From: Luteitalea pratensis
GTDB taxonomy: Bacteria > Acidobacteriota > Vicinamibacteria > Vicinamibacterales > Vicinamibacteraceae
Assembly: GCF_001618865.1 (NCBI RefSeq)
Contig: NZ_CP015136.1
Span: 4,189,001 to 4,253,000 of the forward strand
DNA length: 64,000 bases
Direction of reading: 5' to 3'
Shown here: positions 1 through 12,117 of the stretch, piece by piece
How the letters are laid out: each line of letters starts with the position of its first letter
How positions within the stretch are numbered: the first letter of the stretch is position 1
Translations under genes and position numbers: made by a program
The notes under the pieces: generated by a model
What the model was told of the DNA's origin: nothing
Database searches by the model: none
The model's input: the letters and a program-made list of their open reading frames with translations, nothing else

Positions 1-2
1 CG

Positions 3-356
3 GCGCGGACGTTCGCCGAGAAGCACCAGTTGCATGTCGTGCTCAAGGGCCACCGCACGTTGGTCGCCGCGCCCGAAGGCACCATCGCCATCAACATGAC
101 GGGCAATCCGGGGATGGCGACTGGCGGCACCGGCGATGTCCTCACCGGCGTCATCGCCGGCTGGTTCGGCCAGTTGCTCGATGCCGAGGGCGCCTCGCGC
201 CTCGGCGTGTACCTGCATGGACACGCCGGTGATCTCGCCATGGCGGATCTGGGTGAGGCGGCGCTCACCGCGTCCGACCTGCTCACCTATCTCGGCGACG
301 CGGTCCTGGAACTCTCCGCGGAGCGGACGTCCAAGGGCGACGACCACGACGAGTGA
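3..356 (+). CDS. nnrD: ADP/ATP-dependent NAD(P)H-hydrate dehydratase, C-terminal part
   Basis: This is the end of a gene that enters from the left edge of the window; the frame is open from base 3, so the N-terminus is missing. The family dehydrates damaged (hydrated) NAD(P)H back to NAD(P)H in the cytoplasm, often fused to the NnrE epimerase. The visible part carries the family signature GNPGMATGGTGDVLTG (ribokinase-like nucleotide-binding loop with the catalytic Asp), followed by the usual helical tail with HGHAGDLA. The stop overlaps the start of tsaE (GTGA), a pairing common in bacteria. Whether an NnrE domain precedes it cannot be seen. Confidence 0.9.
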   Translation, partial: ARTFAEKHQLHVVLKGHRTLVAAPEGTIAINMTGNPGMATGGTGDVLTGVIAGWFGQLLDAEGASRLGVYLHGHAGDLAMADLGEAALTASDLLTYLGDAVLELSAERTSKGDDHDE

Positions 357-772
357 TCGTGATGCAGACCGAGTCGGAGGCGCAGACGCGGCGCGTCGCG
401 ATCGCCCTGGCGGACCGGCTCACGCCAGGCACCGTGCTGCTCCTGCATGGCGATCTTGGTGCCGGCAAGACGGCATTCGTGCGCGGGCTCGCCGAGGCGC
501 TGGGTTTCACCGACGATCCGGTGAGCAGCCCCACCTTCACGCTGGTGCACGAATATAAGGGCGGCCGTGTTCCGCTCTACCACGCGGATCTGTACCGCCT
601 GCCTGACGGTGGCGCAAGCCTCGACGACCTGGGGCTGGACGAGGTCGCGCAGGACGGCGTGCTCGCGATCGAGTGGCCCGAGCGCCTGGCGCGCGGTGTG
701 CCGGGCGCGATCGACGTCCGCATCGACATCGTCTCCGACACCGGTCGCCGGATCACGATCGAATACCGGTAG
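353..772 (+). CDS. tsaE: tRNA threonylcarbamoyladenosine biosynthesis ATPase TsaE
   Basis: TsaE is the small P-loop ATPase that works with TsaB and TsaD to make t6A37 in tRNAs reading ANN codons. At 139 residues it has normal family length. Walker A is GDLGAGKT (about residues 33-40), followed by the family motif SPTFTLVHEY, the HADLYRL segment and EWPERL. The GTG start overlaps the nnrD stop; an ATG nine bases further in (362) is a possible alternative. The TAG stop lies inside the GTAGGG head of a REP-like palindrome, so the repeat supplies the end of the gene. Confidence 0.93.
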   Translation: MIVMQTESEAQTRRVAIALADRLTPGTVLLLHGDLGAGKTAFVRGLAEALGFTDDPVSSPTFTLVHEYKGGRVPLYHADLYRLPDGGASLDDLGLDEVAQDGVLAIEWPERLARGVPGAIDVRIDIVSDTGRRITIEYR

Positions 773-826
773 GGCCCGCTCTCCGAGCGCGGCCCTCGTC
801 GGCCGGGTTCGGAGAACCGGCCCTAC
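769..826. repeat. Paired GTAGGG palindromes (REP/BIME-like)
   Basis: Two imperfect hairpins face each other: one begins GTAGGGCCCGCTCTCCGAG, the second ends TTCGGAGAACCGGCCCTAC, with about five bases between them. The 5' GTAG and paired layout are those of REP/BIME elements. The TAG of the first copy is the tsaE stop codon. A nearly identical pair lies at 51351-51413. Confidence 0.75.
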
Positions 827-838
827 CTTCGAGTTTCT

Positions 839-858
839 TGCCGCACGCGACTGCGGCA
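839..858. terminator. Possible terminator hairpin between converging genes
   Basis: A perfect 7-bp inverted repeat, TGCCGCA/TGCGGCA with a 6-base loop, sits in the gap between tsaE (plus) and the converging membrane protein gene (minus). No clear T-tract follows on either strand, so a role in termination is only a suggestion. The rest of 860-966 has small GC palindromes and no gene. Confidence 0.3.
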
Positions 859-966
859 CGGCTGACTGCAACACGTCACGCTGGTCGGCAGACCGCGGCC
901 GCGGACCGTTGACTACAGTCGACGGCTATAACCGGTCAGCCAAAGGCTACACGCAGGACGACTGAC

Positions 967-1248
967 CTACGCCGCTTCGGCTTCCGCGGCCACGCCGCGG
1001 TCCGGCCGCGGCGACGGCGCGACCGATATCCGCCTCTCGCGCCGATAGCGGTGCTCCGCCCACACGGCCGCCCCCAGCACGAGGACGTTGGAACCGATGA
1101 CCGGCGCGGCCTGCGTCACCAGGCCATAGGTGAGCCACAAGCACGCGCCCGACATCTGGACGCGTCGAAGTGCGGACTGGCCACGCGTGAGGTACGACGC
1201 GGTGAAGACGGCGGTCGCCGTCCATCCGATGGCGTCCGCGAGGGTCAT
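967..1248 (-). CDS. Small PQ-loop / SemiSWEET-like membrane protein
   Basis: A 93-residue protein with three hydrophobic segments in about the first 70 residues and a charged, proline-rich tail. The pattern IGWTATAVFTASYLTRG, then RVQMSGACLWLTYGLVTQ with a small-residue-rich third helix, resembles the three-helix half-transporters (SemiSWEET and YgjV-like proteins), which act as dimers in the inner membrane. No substrate can be inferred. Its ATG overlaps the stop of the HAD phosphatase gene (ATGA), so the two are translationally coupled and probably co-transcribed. Confidence 0.7.
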   Translation of the reverse strand: MTLADAIGWTATAVFTASYLTRGQSALRRVQMSGACLWLTYGLVTQAAPVIGSNVLVLGAAVWAEHRYRRERRISVAPSPRPDRGVAAEAEAA

Positions 1249-2069
1249 GCCGACTCCGCGCGCACGAGCGCCGGCATCTCCCGTAACGTCACGCGATCGG
1301 TCCGCGCCCGTTCCCAGTCCTGCATGGTGAGCCCGTAGCTGGCGAAGAGTTCGCGGATGCGCGTCGAACTCCAGCCGGCGACGTGGCCGAGAATCGGCAC
1401 CATCACGCTCAACGCACTGTCGCTCAGCACGGTGCGCCGTGCGATCCGCGCCAGGTGACGGTTCTCGGAGACCGCGATCGTGAAGCCGTCACGGTTGTTC
1501 ACGTGCAGCATGACGTGGACGTCCGAGCTGCCGTCGCCCACGTAGATCGTGTGCTCCGGGCGGCTGCTGACCCGCGCCTCGAGCTGCTCGAGCACCGCCA
1601 CCTTGCCATAGCCGGCCGGGACGTGCGTGACCGCGGTGACCTCGCCGCTCGTGGCGTCGAACTCGAGCTCGGTCCCGAAGATGTGGTCAGGAGGAACCAC
1701 GCCCGCGAGCGCCGCTTCGATGACCGGCCGCGGTGCGGCCGAGATGACAAAGAACGAGAACTGGCAGCCGGGGATGCCCTTGGCGAGCACGTCCACCAGC
1801 TGCGGGATGTCCTGCTTGAGGCGGACCCGACGCCCGGCCTCGATGAGGTGCTCGCGCCTGACGGCCCGGAACTCCGGATCGTGGCGCAGCAGGTACGCGA
1901 GTTCGCCTCCCTGATGCACGAGGTTACTGCGGGCCAGGCCCGCCACCTTCTCCTCGAACCCGGAAGCTCCGATGAGTTGGCTCAGCACCACGCCAGAGTC
2001 GTTGAAGCTCAAGGTCTGGTCGAAGTCGCTGGCCACCAGGAAATGCACCGGATCGGTCATGATTGACAT
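1245..2069 (-). CDS. HAD-superfamily phosphatase (MtnX / phosphoserine-phosphatase-like)
   Basis: A cytoplasmic HAD hydrolase of 274 residues. Motif I is SDFDQTLSF, with the nucleophile and acid/base Asp near residues 15 and 17; motif II is in FFVISAAPRPVIEAAL; motif IV is YVGDGSSDVHVM. The all-helical cap between motifs I and II matches the IB subclass, which includes phosphoserine phosphatase and the methionine-salvage enzyme MtnX; the substrate is not determinable here. I chose the ATG at 2069 because AGGAG lies four bases upstream; the frame stays open further upstream without a better start. Its 5' region is shared with the divergent GntR-type regulator. Confidence 0.8.
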   Translation of the reverse strand: MSIMTDPVHFLVASDFDQTLSFNDSGVVLSQLIGASGFEEKVAGLARSNLVHQGGELAYLLRHDPEFRAVRREHLIEAGRRVRLKQDIPQLVDVLAKGIPGCQFSFFVISAAPRPVIEAALAGVVPPDHIFGTELEFDATSGEVTAVTHVPAGYGKVAVLEQLEARVSSRPEHTIYVGDGSSDVHVMLHVNNRDGFTIAVSENRHLARIARRTVLSDSALSVMVPILGHVAGWSSTRIRELFASYGLTMQDWERARTDRVTLREMPALVRAESA

Positions 2070-2125
2070 ATCACTCCTCTGGGCCTTATCAGAGCGCCCA
2101 CGAATCAAGCATAGCAACTCCAATG

Positions 2126-2199
2126 TGGTCTGACCAGTCTAATCGGTCGAATTTACAGAATATTTACGTGGACCAAGGAATGTGGCCCAAACTGGGCCA
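2126..2199. promoter_or_regulatory. Divergent control region with two palindromes
   Basis: Between the HAD phosphatase and the divergent GntR-type gene lie two perfect inverted repeats: TGGTCTGACCA at 2126-2136 and TGGCCCA-AAC-TGGGCCA at 2183-2199. The first resembles the TGGTNNNACCA operators of several GntR-family regulators. Both are candidate binding sites for the adjacent regulator; the assignment is inference. Confidence 0.45.
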
Positions 2200-2246
2200 A
2201 ACTTTGCCATTGTCCAATGCCTCGTAGTTGTCATAACATCTTGGGC

Positions 2247-3359
2247 ATGCAACGCACGGTCTTGCTGGTGCCGAAGTACCAGGTCGTCTACGACGCGCTC
2301 CGAAAGGACATCGAGTCCGGCCGGCTGCCCGCCGGCGGCCGGGTACCCAGCGAGGCCGACCTTGGCTCCCGTTTCGGGGCGTCGCGCATCACGGTCGGCC
2401 GCGCGGTGCGCGACCTGCAGATGCAGGGCCTCGTGGAGCGACGGATCGGCTCGGGCACCTACGTACGGCGCCAGGCCTCGACGGCCGCCACCGACTGCAC
2501 CTTCGGCATCCTCGTGCCGGACCTGCCTGACATCGAGATCTTCGAACCGTTGGTCCAGGGCCTGCTGTCCGCGCCGGGCGCCCGGGCGCACGCGTTCCTT
2601 TGGGGTGGGGGAGAGTCACCGGCGACGGGCCGCGCCGCGGCCGCGTGGGCCCGTGTCCAGCAGTACATCGCCAAGCGCGTCGACGGCGTGTTCTTCGCGC
2701 CCCTCGAAGGGCTGCCGGCGGGCGACACCACCAACTTGCGGATCGTGTCTGCCCTCGACGAAGCGCGCATCCCCGTCGTCCTGCTCGACCGCTCGGTGCA
2801 TCCGTATCCGAAGCGCGGCCCCTACGACCTGGTCGGTATCGACAACCGGCGCGTGGGCTTCGCCATCACTGAACACCTGCTGAACGCCGGGGCGCGACGG
2901 GTGGCCTTCCTGGGTACCACCAACGGGGCCTCGACCATCGCCGGGCGGCGGGCCGGGTACCGTGAAGCGATCGACGTACTGCAGGCCGACGGTGCGCTCA
3001 CGCATCTGCCAGTCCCGTCTCCGGCCGATCGCGCCGCCCTGGCTGCGTACCTTGACGCGAACGAACCGGACGGCATCGTCTGCGCGCACGACCGCGGCGC
3101 GGCGCAGTTGATGCACGCGCTACTGGCCCTCGGACGCTCGATTCCCGGCGACATCCGGCTCGCCGGCGTGGACGACGTCGAGTACGCCGCGTGGCTGCCG
3201 GTGCCATTGACGACGGTCCGGCAGCCGGTGCGGGAGATTGGCGAGGCAGCGGTGGCGGCGATGCTCGAGCGCCGGATACATCCCGGGCGCCCGGCCCGCG
3301 ACATCTTCGTGCAGTGCACGCTCGTGGTGCGTCAGTCGTGCGGAGAGAAGGCGGGGTAA
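2247..3359 (+). CDS. GntR-type HTH regulator with LacI-like sugar-binding domain
   Basis: A transcription factor of about 370 residues. The N-terminal winged helix (about residues 8-75) has the GntR pattern: PKYQVVYDALRKDIESG, then RVPSEADLGSRFGASRITV and a wing ending SGTYVRR. From about residue 90 follows a periplasmic-binding-protein-like domain of the LacI/AraR kind: LVGIDNRRVGFAITEHLL, AGRRAGYREAI, DIRLAGVDDVEYA and the typical TTVRQPVREIGE near the end. AraR-type regulators bind a sugar and leave DNA. The effector is unknown. An earlier ATG at 2217 is possible; neither has a clear ribosome site. Confidence 0.85.
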   Translation: MQRTVLLVPKYQVVYDALRKDIESGRLPAGGRVPSEADLGSRFGASRITVGRAVRDLQMQGLVERRIGSGTYVRRQASTAATDCTFGILVPDLPDIEIFEPLVQGLLSAPGARAHAFLWGGGESPATGRAAAAWARVQQYIAKRVDGVFFAPLEGLPAGDTTNLRIVSALDEARIPVVLLDRSVHPYPKRGPYDLVGIDNRRVGFAITEHLLNAGARRVAFLGTTNGASTIAGRRAGYREAIDVLQADGALTHLPVPSPADRAALAAYLDANEPDGIVCAHDRGAAQLMHALLALGRSIPGDIRLAGVDDVEYAAWLPVPLTTVRQPVREIGEAAVAAMLERRIHPGRPARDIFVQCTLVVRQSCGEKAG

Positions 3360-3372
3360 CGGCACCTCGCAC

Positions 3373-3436
3373 GTAGCCGTCGACCTTCAGGTCGACGGTG
3401 TGCCACGTCGAGCGGGTCGCGAAAACCCGACCCTAT
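3373..3436. repeat. GTAG-headed hairpin pair, variant family
   Basis: GTAGCCGTCGACCTTCAG opens a perfect hairpin (CCGTCGACCT/AGGTCGACGG) and is followed by a second, inverted hairpin (GGGTCG/CGACCC) that reads TAGGGTCGGG on the minus strand. The TAG of that second head is the stop codon of the first PIG-L gene. A relative of the first hairpin lies at 13796-13822. Confidence 0.6.
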
Positions 3437-4326
3437 TTCGGGACGCGGGCGTCCAGTTCCGCGGGCTTCACCTGCCGCCCGTACTGATTCAGCTGGAACG
3501 CCTCTACGTACTTCACCTTCGAGCCTCGCTCCTGGCCGTAGCGCGCGATGAGCTGCGCGCGGTACTCGTCTGCACCCGCGGCCAGCCACCCCTTCACCGT
3601 CTCCAGGATGTGCGCCTTGCGGCCGGCGTCGTCGGCCGGCATGTTCGGCAGCGTCCGGCCCTGCCATGAATCCGCGTCGCCGAACTGCGACGGCATGGCG
3701 GCGATGCACTGGAACTTCTTCTCCGCGACCGCATCGATGTCCACCACGACGTCGGGTGCGAACGGTTTTGGCCCGGTGAATCCATCCGCGGAATTCAGGT
3801 AGATCGGATTGCCTTGTGTGGGCGGCGTGTCGGGCACGAAAAACGGGGCGCCGACCACCACCGCAGTGTCGTTGAGCAGCACGCCGACATACCGGTGGTC
3901 GGGGTGATAGTCGTAGGGCCGGTGGCCGATGACGATGTCGGCCTGCCAGTCCCGGATCTTGCGTGCGAAGGCCCTCCGAGTCGCGAGGTTCGGCTCCAGT
4001 TCACCATCGTGGATGTCGAGCACATCGGTGGTGATTCCGAGGATGCGGGCGCACTCGCGCACCTCCGCCGTGCGACGAATCGCGAGTGGGCCGCCGGCCT
4101 GGCTGAAATGGCCGATGTCGCCGTTGGTCGCGGCGACGAACTTCACCTTGTGTCCCTGCGCAGCCCACAGCGCGCCCACGCCTGCCGCCTGCAGTTCGGC
4201 ATCATCGGGATGCGCACCGAAGACGATGATGCGCAGCTGGCGTGGTGCAGCAGGTTGGGTGGCCGAGACGGCCACGCCAAGTGTGAGAAAACACAAAAGG
4301 ACAGCGGAAAAGACGCGATGGGACAT
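3433..4326 (-). CDS. Exported PIG-L family deacetylase (copy 1)
   Basis: PIG-L proteins are zinc hydrolases that remove acetyl groups from GlcNAc-containing substrates. This copy has 297 residues with a signal peptide (VFSAVLLCFLTLGVAVSA), so it acts outside the cytoplasm. The zinc motif is FGAHPDDAEL, and the distal site is HRPYDYHPDHR. The ATG at 4326 is preferred because signal peptide and core follow at once; the frame upstream runs through simple repeats and is not coding. It is a close paralogue of the next gene upstream, with identical predicted length. The substrate is unknown. Confidence 0.87.
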   Translation of the reverse strand: MSHRVFSAVLLCFLTLGVAVSATQPAAPRQLRIIVFGAHPDDAELQAAGVGALWAAQGHKVKFVAATNGDIGHFSQAGGPLAIRRTAEVRECARILGITTDVLDIHDGELEPNLATRRAFARKIRDWQADIVIGHRPYDYHPDHRYVGVLLNDTAVVVGAPFFVPDTPPTQGNPIYLNSADGFTGPKPFAPDVVVDIDAVAEKKFQCIAAMPSQFGDADSWQGRTLPNMPADDAGRKAHILETVKGWLAAGADEYRAQLIARYGQERGSKVKYVEAFQLNQYGRQVKPAELDARVPK

Positions 4327-4337
4327 GTGGGGAACCT

Positions 4338-4520
4338 GGCAGGACGGAGGACGGGGAGTGAGGAGGGAGGCGTGAGGACGGAGATAGGAAAGAGGAGGAG
4401 ATGACCGAGGTGAAGTCCTCGTACCTCTGAGCTTCGTCCTACCTCTATCCTCCATCCTCCGTCCTCTATCCTCCATCCTCCGTCCTCTATCCTCCATCCT
4501 CCGTCCTCCGTCCTCACTCC
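4338..4520. repeat. Facing purine/pyrimidine tandem repeats upstream of PIG-L copy 1
   Basis: On the plus strand a purine-rich arm (4338-4402, units like GGACGGAG) is followed by a pyrimidine-rich arm that includes three perfect copies of a 21-bp unit, CTCTATCCTCCATCCTCCGTC less one base for brevity, at 4443-4505. The arms are complementary in type and could form a large imperfect hairpin. They fill most of the gap between the two PIG-L genes. Confidence 0.8.
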
Positions 4521-4530
4521 TTGCCGTTGT

Positions 4531-5424
4531 CTACTTCGGGAACATCTCGCTGAGGGCGTCAGGCTTGACCTGGCGCCCGTACTGATTCAGCTGGAAGGCC
4601 TCGGCGTATTTCACCTTGGAGCCACGCTCCTGGCCGTAGCGGGCGATGAGCTGGGCACGGTACTGATCGGCGACGGCCGCCGATCGCTGCTTCGCGAGTT
4701 CGAGCAGGTACGCCGGCCGCTTCGCATCGTCCTTGGGCACGTCAGGGCGGGTGCGGCCCTGCCACGAGTCGGCGTCGCCGAACTGTGACGGCATGGCGCT
4801 CACGCAGGCCCACTTCTTCTCCGCCGACGCATCGATGTCGACGATGACATTCGGCTCGAACGGCTTGGGGTCAACGAAGTTGTCCGAGTAGTTCAGGTAG
4901 ATCGGGTTGCCCTGCGTGGGCGGCGTGTCGGGCACGAAGAAGGCCGCGCCGACCACGACCGCGGTGTCGTTGAGCAGCACGCCAACGTACCGGTGGTCGG
5001 GATGGTAGTCGTACGGGCGGTGGCCCATCACGATGTCGGCCTGCCATTCGCGGATCTTGCGGGCGAACATGCGTCGGTACTCGAGGTTCGGCTCGAGTTC
5101 GCCGTCATGGATGTCGAGGACGTCGGTCGTGATGCCCATGATGCGGGCACACTCCTGGACCTCCTTGTACCGACGGATGGCGAGCGGACCACCGGCCTGG
5201 CTGAAATGGCCGATGTCGCCGTTGGTCGCCGCGACGAATTTCACCTTGTGGCCGGCGGCGGCCCACAAGCTGGCCACGCCTGCGGCCTTCAGTTCGGCGT
5301 CGTCGGGGTGCGCCCCGAAGGCGATGATGCGGAGTTGACGCGGCGCGGACGGCTGGGTGGCCGAGACGGCCACGCCGAGCGCGAGGAGGCAGAGGGAAAG
5401 GGAGGGGAGAAGGCGACGAGACAT
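4531..5424 (-). CDS. Exported PIG-L family deacetylase (copy 2)
   Basis: A second PIG-L enzyme of 297 residues, parallel to the downstream copy. It has a signal peptide (LLPSLSLCLLALGVAVSA), the zinc motif FGAHPDDAEL, the GHRPYDYHPDHRYVGVLL block and the same C-terminal motif NQYGRQVKP. The two copies agree over most of their length, so this is a tandem duplication followed by modest divergence. ATG codons at 5424 and 5433 are both possible. Immediately upstream are short tandem repeats of GGTACCG, so any promoter lies in or beyond repeat DNA. Substrate unknown. Confidence 0.87.
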   Translation of the reverse strand: MSRRLLPSLSLCLLALGVAVSATQPSAPRQLRIIAFGAHPDDAELKAAGVASLWAAAGHKVKFVAATNGDIGHFSQAGGPLAIRRYKEVQECARIMGITTDVLDIHDGELEPNLEYRRMFARKIREWQADIVMGHRPYDYHPDHRYVGVLLNDTAVVVGAAFFVPDTPPTQGNPIYLNYSDNFVDPKPFEPNVIVDIDASAEKKWACVSAMPSQFGDADSWQGRTRPDVPKDDAKRPAYLLELAKQRSAAVADQYRAQLIARYGQERGSKVKYAEAFQLNQYGRQVKPDALSEMFPK

Positions 5425-5441
5425 GTCGCGCATTTTAGTCC

Positions 5442-5513
5442 GGGTACCGGGTACCGGGTACCGGGTTCCGGAATGCGGGAATGCGCGAATACGGGAATGT
5501 CGAAGACGGCACG
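5442..5513. repeat. GGTACCG tandem repeat and GGAATGCG half-element
   Basis: Nearly four copies of the heptamer GGTACCG (5442-5469) are followed by GGAATGCG-type units ending GGAATGTCGA. The second part matches one arm of the AATGCYGG hairpins at 28982, 54482 and 58209 but lacks the facing arm. Confidence 0.7.
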
Positions 5514-5629
5514 GCGAGCCGCGCGCCGGTGCGGCGCATTCCCCGACGTGTTCGCCGTAGCCGTGGCGGAGGCGGAACGGGCATGGCGTGAGACGGGCAA
5601 CGGCAGGAGGACGTCTGTGCCGCCAGGCC

Positions 5630-6170
5630 TCAGTCGAAGACGTCGCCGAACGAACGCGGATCGTTGACGTCGATGCGCGCGATTCTTCCGTCGCCGAAGA
5701 ACATGAAGCAGGTGCGAGCGTTCGGTCCGACGGGGCCGAAGGTATTGAGCGAAATCTCAATCGGGACGCGAAAGAGCGGATGGGTGATCTGCCGGAGTCC
5801 CGGCTGCCCTGGAAAGGGCAACTGCCCGGGCGGCGGGACGTCATATGCACTCTCCTCGAGTCGCTGCGCAATCTCAGCCCGCAAGGTTGTCCAGGGCCAG
5901 AAGTAGTAGGGCCATGGCGTGAGGCTCACGTAGAGCGCGGCAGCCAGCCAGGCGAAGCACCGGCCCCATGGCCGAAAGCGGGTAGGCGGCGCGGTAGGAC
6001 TGAGACCGCGCCTGCAGGCGATCGTGCTCAGCCCCAACATGATTGTCGCCGGCAGACCAACCAGGACGGGAGCAGGTTCACCAGTAACAGGTGTGCAACT
6101 GCGGCGGACACGAGAAGCAGGGTCGCCAGTGGCTGAAGGCCCACGGCCGAATGACGAAGGCCGAACTGCG
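5630..6170 (-). pseudogene. Decayed membrane protein gene (probable frameshift)
   Basis: The frame 5630-6040 encodes 136 residues with a hydrophobic segment (CFAWLAAALYVSLTPWPYYF) and a soluble C-terminus rich in aromatic residues; I do not recognise the family. Just upstream, in another frame of the same strand, about 6065-6130 reads LATLLLVSAAVAHLLLVNLL, a convincing membrane helix. That frame stops soon after, while the first frame stays open, so one indel near 6055-6068 would join them. Further upstream the sequence runs into TTCGGCC repeats and a REP-like element, so the true start may be lost. It could instead be a short intact protein beginning at 6040. Confidence 0.45.
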
Positions 6171-6175
6171 GTGAC

Positions 6176-6200
6176 GGACGCCTCGGAGAGGCGTCCCTAC
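6176..6200 (-). repeat. Single GTAGGG palindrome
   Basis: On the minus strand it reads GTAGGGACGCCTCTCCGAG and continues as a perfect stem. It starts one base after the guaB stop codon. The same unit heads the repeat cluster at 41368 and one half of the pair at 58151. Confidence 0.75.
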
Positions 6201-6201
6201 C

Positions 6202-7743
<1,542 letters not shown>

Positions 7744-7834
7744 GGGCATCAGGCGCGTGAGGACACGAAAGGCCGACGAACGTCGTCGGCCTGGTGGTGT
7801 TCGAACGGGTGCATGACGTGCCCCGTGACCAACG

Positions 7835-10954
<3,120 letters not shown>

Positions 10955-11098
10955 AGGGTGACTACCAGATGGCGGACCCGGAAGCGGGCACCGCGATCTT
11001 TCGATTGTAGGGAAGGGAACCGACCGAGGCAACCCTGGACGAGCCGCTGAGGGTTCCCGGGCGCCGTGGCGCGGCAGGCGCAGGTGCGCCGAGGCGGA

Positions 11099-12004
11099 TT
11101 ACGACGCGTCTCGCGCGACGAGATACTGCAGCGGATTGACGGGCCGGCCGTCAATCCACACCTCGTAGTGCAAATGAGTCCCGGTCGATCGGCCCGTCGA
11201 GCCCGCGTGGCCGACAATCTCGCCTCGCGTGACCGTGTCTCCGGGCCGCACCACGTATCGCGACAGGTGTGCGTACCGTGTCTCGATGCCGAAGCCATGC
11301 CATACGGTGACGATGTTGCCGTACTCGGGGTGACGGCGCACGTCCGTCACGACACCGTCGGCCGTGACGTGAACCGGGTCGCCGGCCTCGAGATCGAGAT
11401 CCAGCCCCGGATGCATGCTGGCCGCCGCGGTGAACGGGTCACGGCGTGTGCCGAAGCTCGATGTCAGCGCCCCGAGGGCCGGCCAGATGGCCGGTGTCGC
11501 CCGGGCCAGCGCCGCCCGACGCTCGAGACGGGGACGGGCGAACTCCAGCCTGGCCTCGAAGGCACTCAGCATGCTGCGCACGACGCCGACGGCGTCAGGT
11601 CCAGCCGACGGTCCAGACAGCGCCAGCCGGGCCGCTTCGGGCGACAAGCCGCCCATCGCGCTTTGTTGGACGGCCCGCGGCAGCCGCGCCATCGCCGTCC
11701 GCTCCGAGGCACTCGGTGACAGTTGTGACAGGTCGTCGACGAGTGTCTGCAACGTCGAAATCTGGGACGTGAGGGCGCCGGTGGCAGCGCGCATCGTGTC
11801 GTTCTCGCCCCGCAGGGTGACCAACTCGGTCTCGAGCGACGTGCGTTGCCATGAGGCCTTGTGCGAGGCGCCCAGGGCCATCAGCATCGGCATCGCGCCC
11901 AGCACCACGGCCAGCACCACGAGGGGGCGCAAGGACAGGGTGAGGCGCCGGACCACCCCGGTCCGTCGATTCGCGATGATGATGCTGTAACGGGTCGAAC
12001 GCAT
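11099..12004 (-). CDS. M23-family (LytM-type) cell-wall peptidase
   Basis: A 301-residue envelope protein: cytoplasmic N-terminus, one membrane helix (LVVLAVVLGAMPMLMALGA), a coiled-coil-like stretch (TELVTLRGENDTMRAA), then a C-terminal M23 domain. The zinc ligands are visible as HPGLDLD and GTHLHYEVW, with the central YAHLSRY, so the enzyme should be active and cut peptide cross-links or activate amidases. The ATG at 12004 has GAGGAG six to seven bases upstream. It stands between secA and comM on the same strand with about 110-140 bases on each side, so it is probably its own unit. Confidence 0.88.
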   Translation of the reverse strand: MRSTRYSIIIANRRTGVVRRLTLSLRPLVVLAVVLGAMPMLMALGASHKASWQRTSLETELVTLRGENDTMRAATGALTSQISTLQTLVDDLSQLSPSASERTAMARLPRAVQQSAMGGLSPEAARLALSGPSAGPDAVGVVRSMLSAFEARLEFARPRLERRAALARATPAIWPALGALTSSFGTRRDPFTAAASMHPGLDLDLEAGDPVHVTADGVVTDVRRHPEYGNIVTVWHGFGIETRYAHLSRYVVRPGDTVTRGEIVGHAGSTGRSTGTHLHYEVWIDGRPVNPLQYLVARDAS

Positions 12005-12117
12005 GCACACTCCTCGACCGGTGCGCGAACGAGCCGCGCTCCGGGTCGGGTAGTCCACCTTTGGAACGTGGCGGATGGGAGGCCCGGAGCACGAACTGCT
12101 CGGAGCAGACGCGCAGT

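Noticed and set aside
4443-4505. CRISPR-like tandem units
   Set aside because: The 21-bp units are directly adjacent with no spacers, and no cas genes are near; this is a minisatellite.
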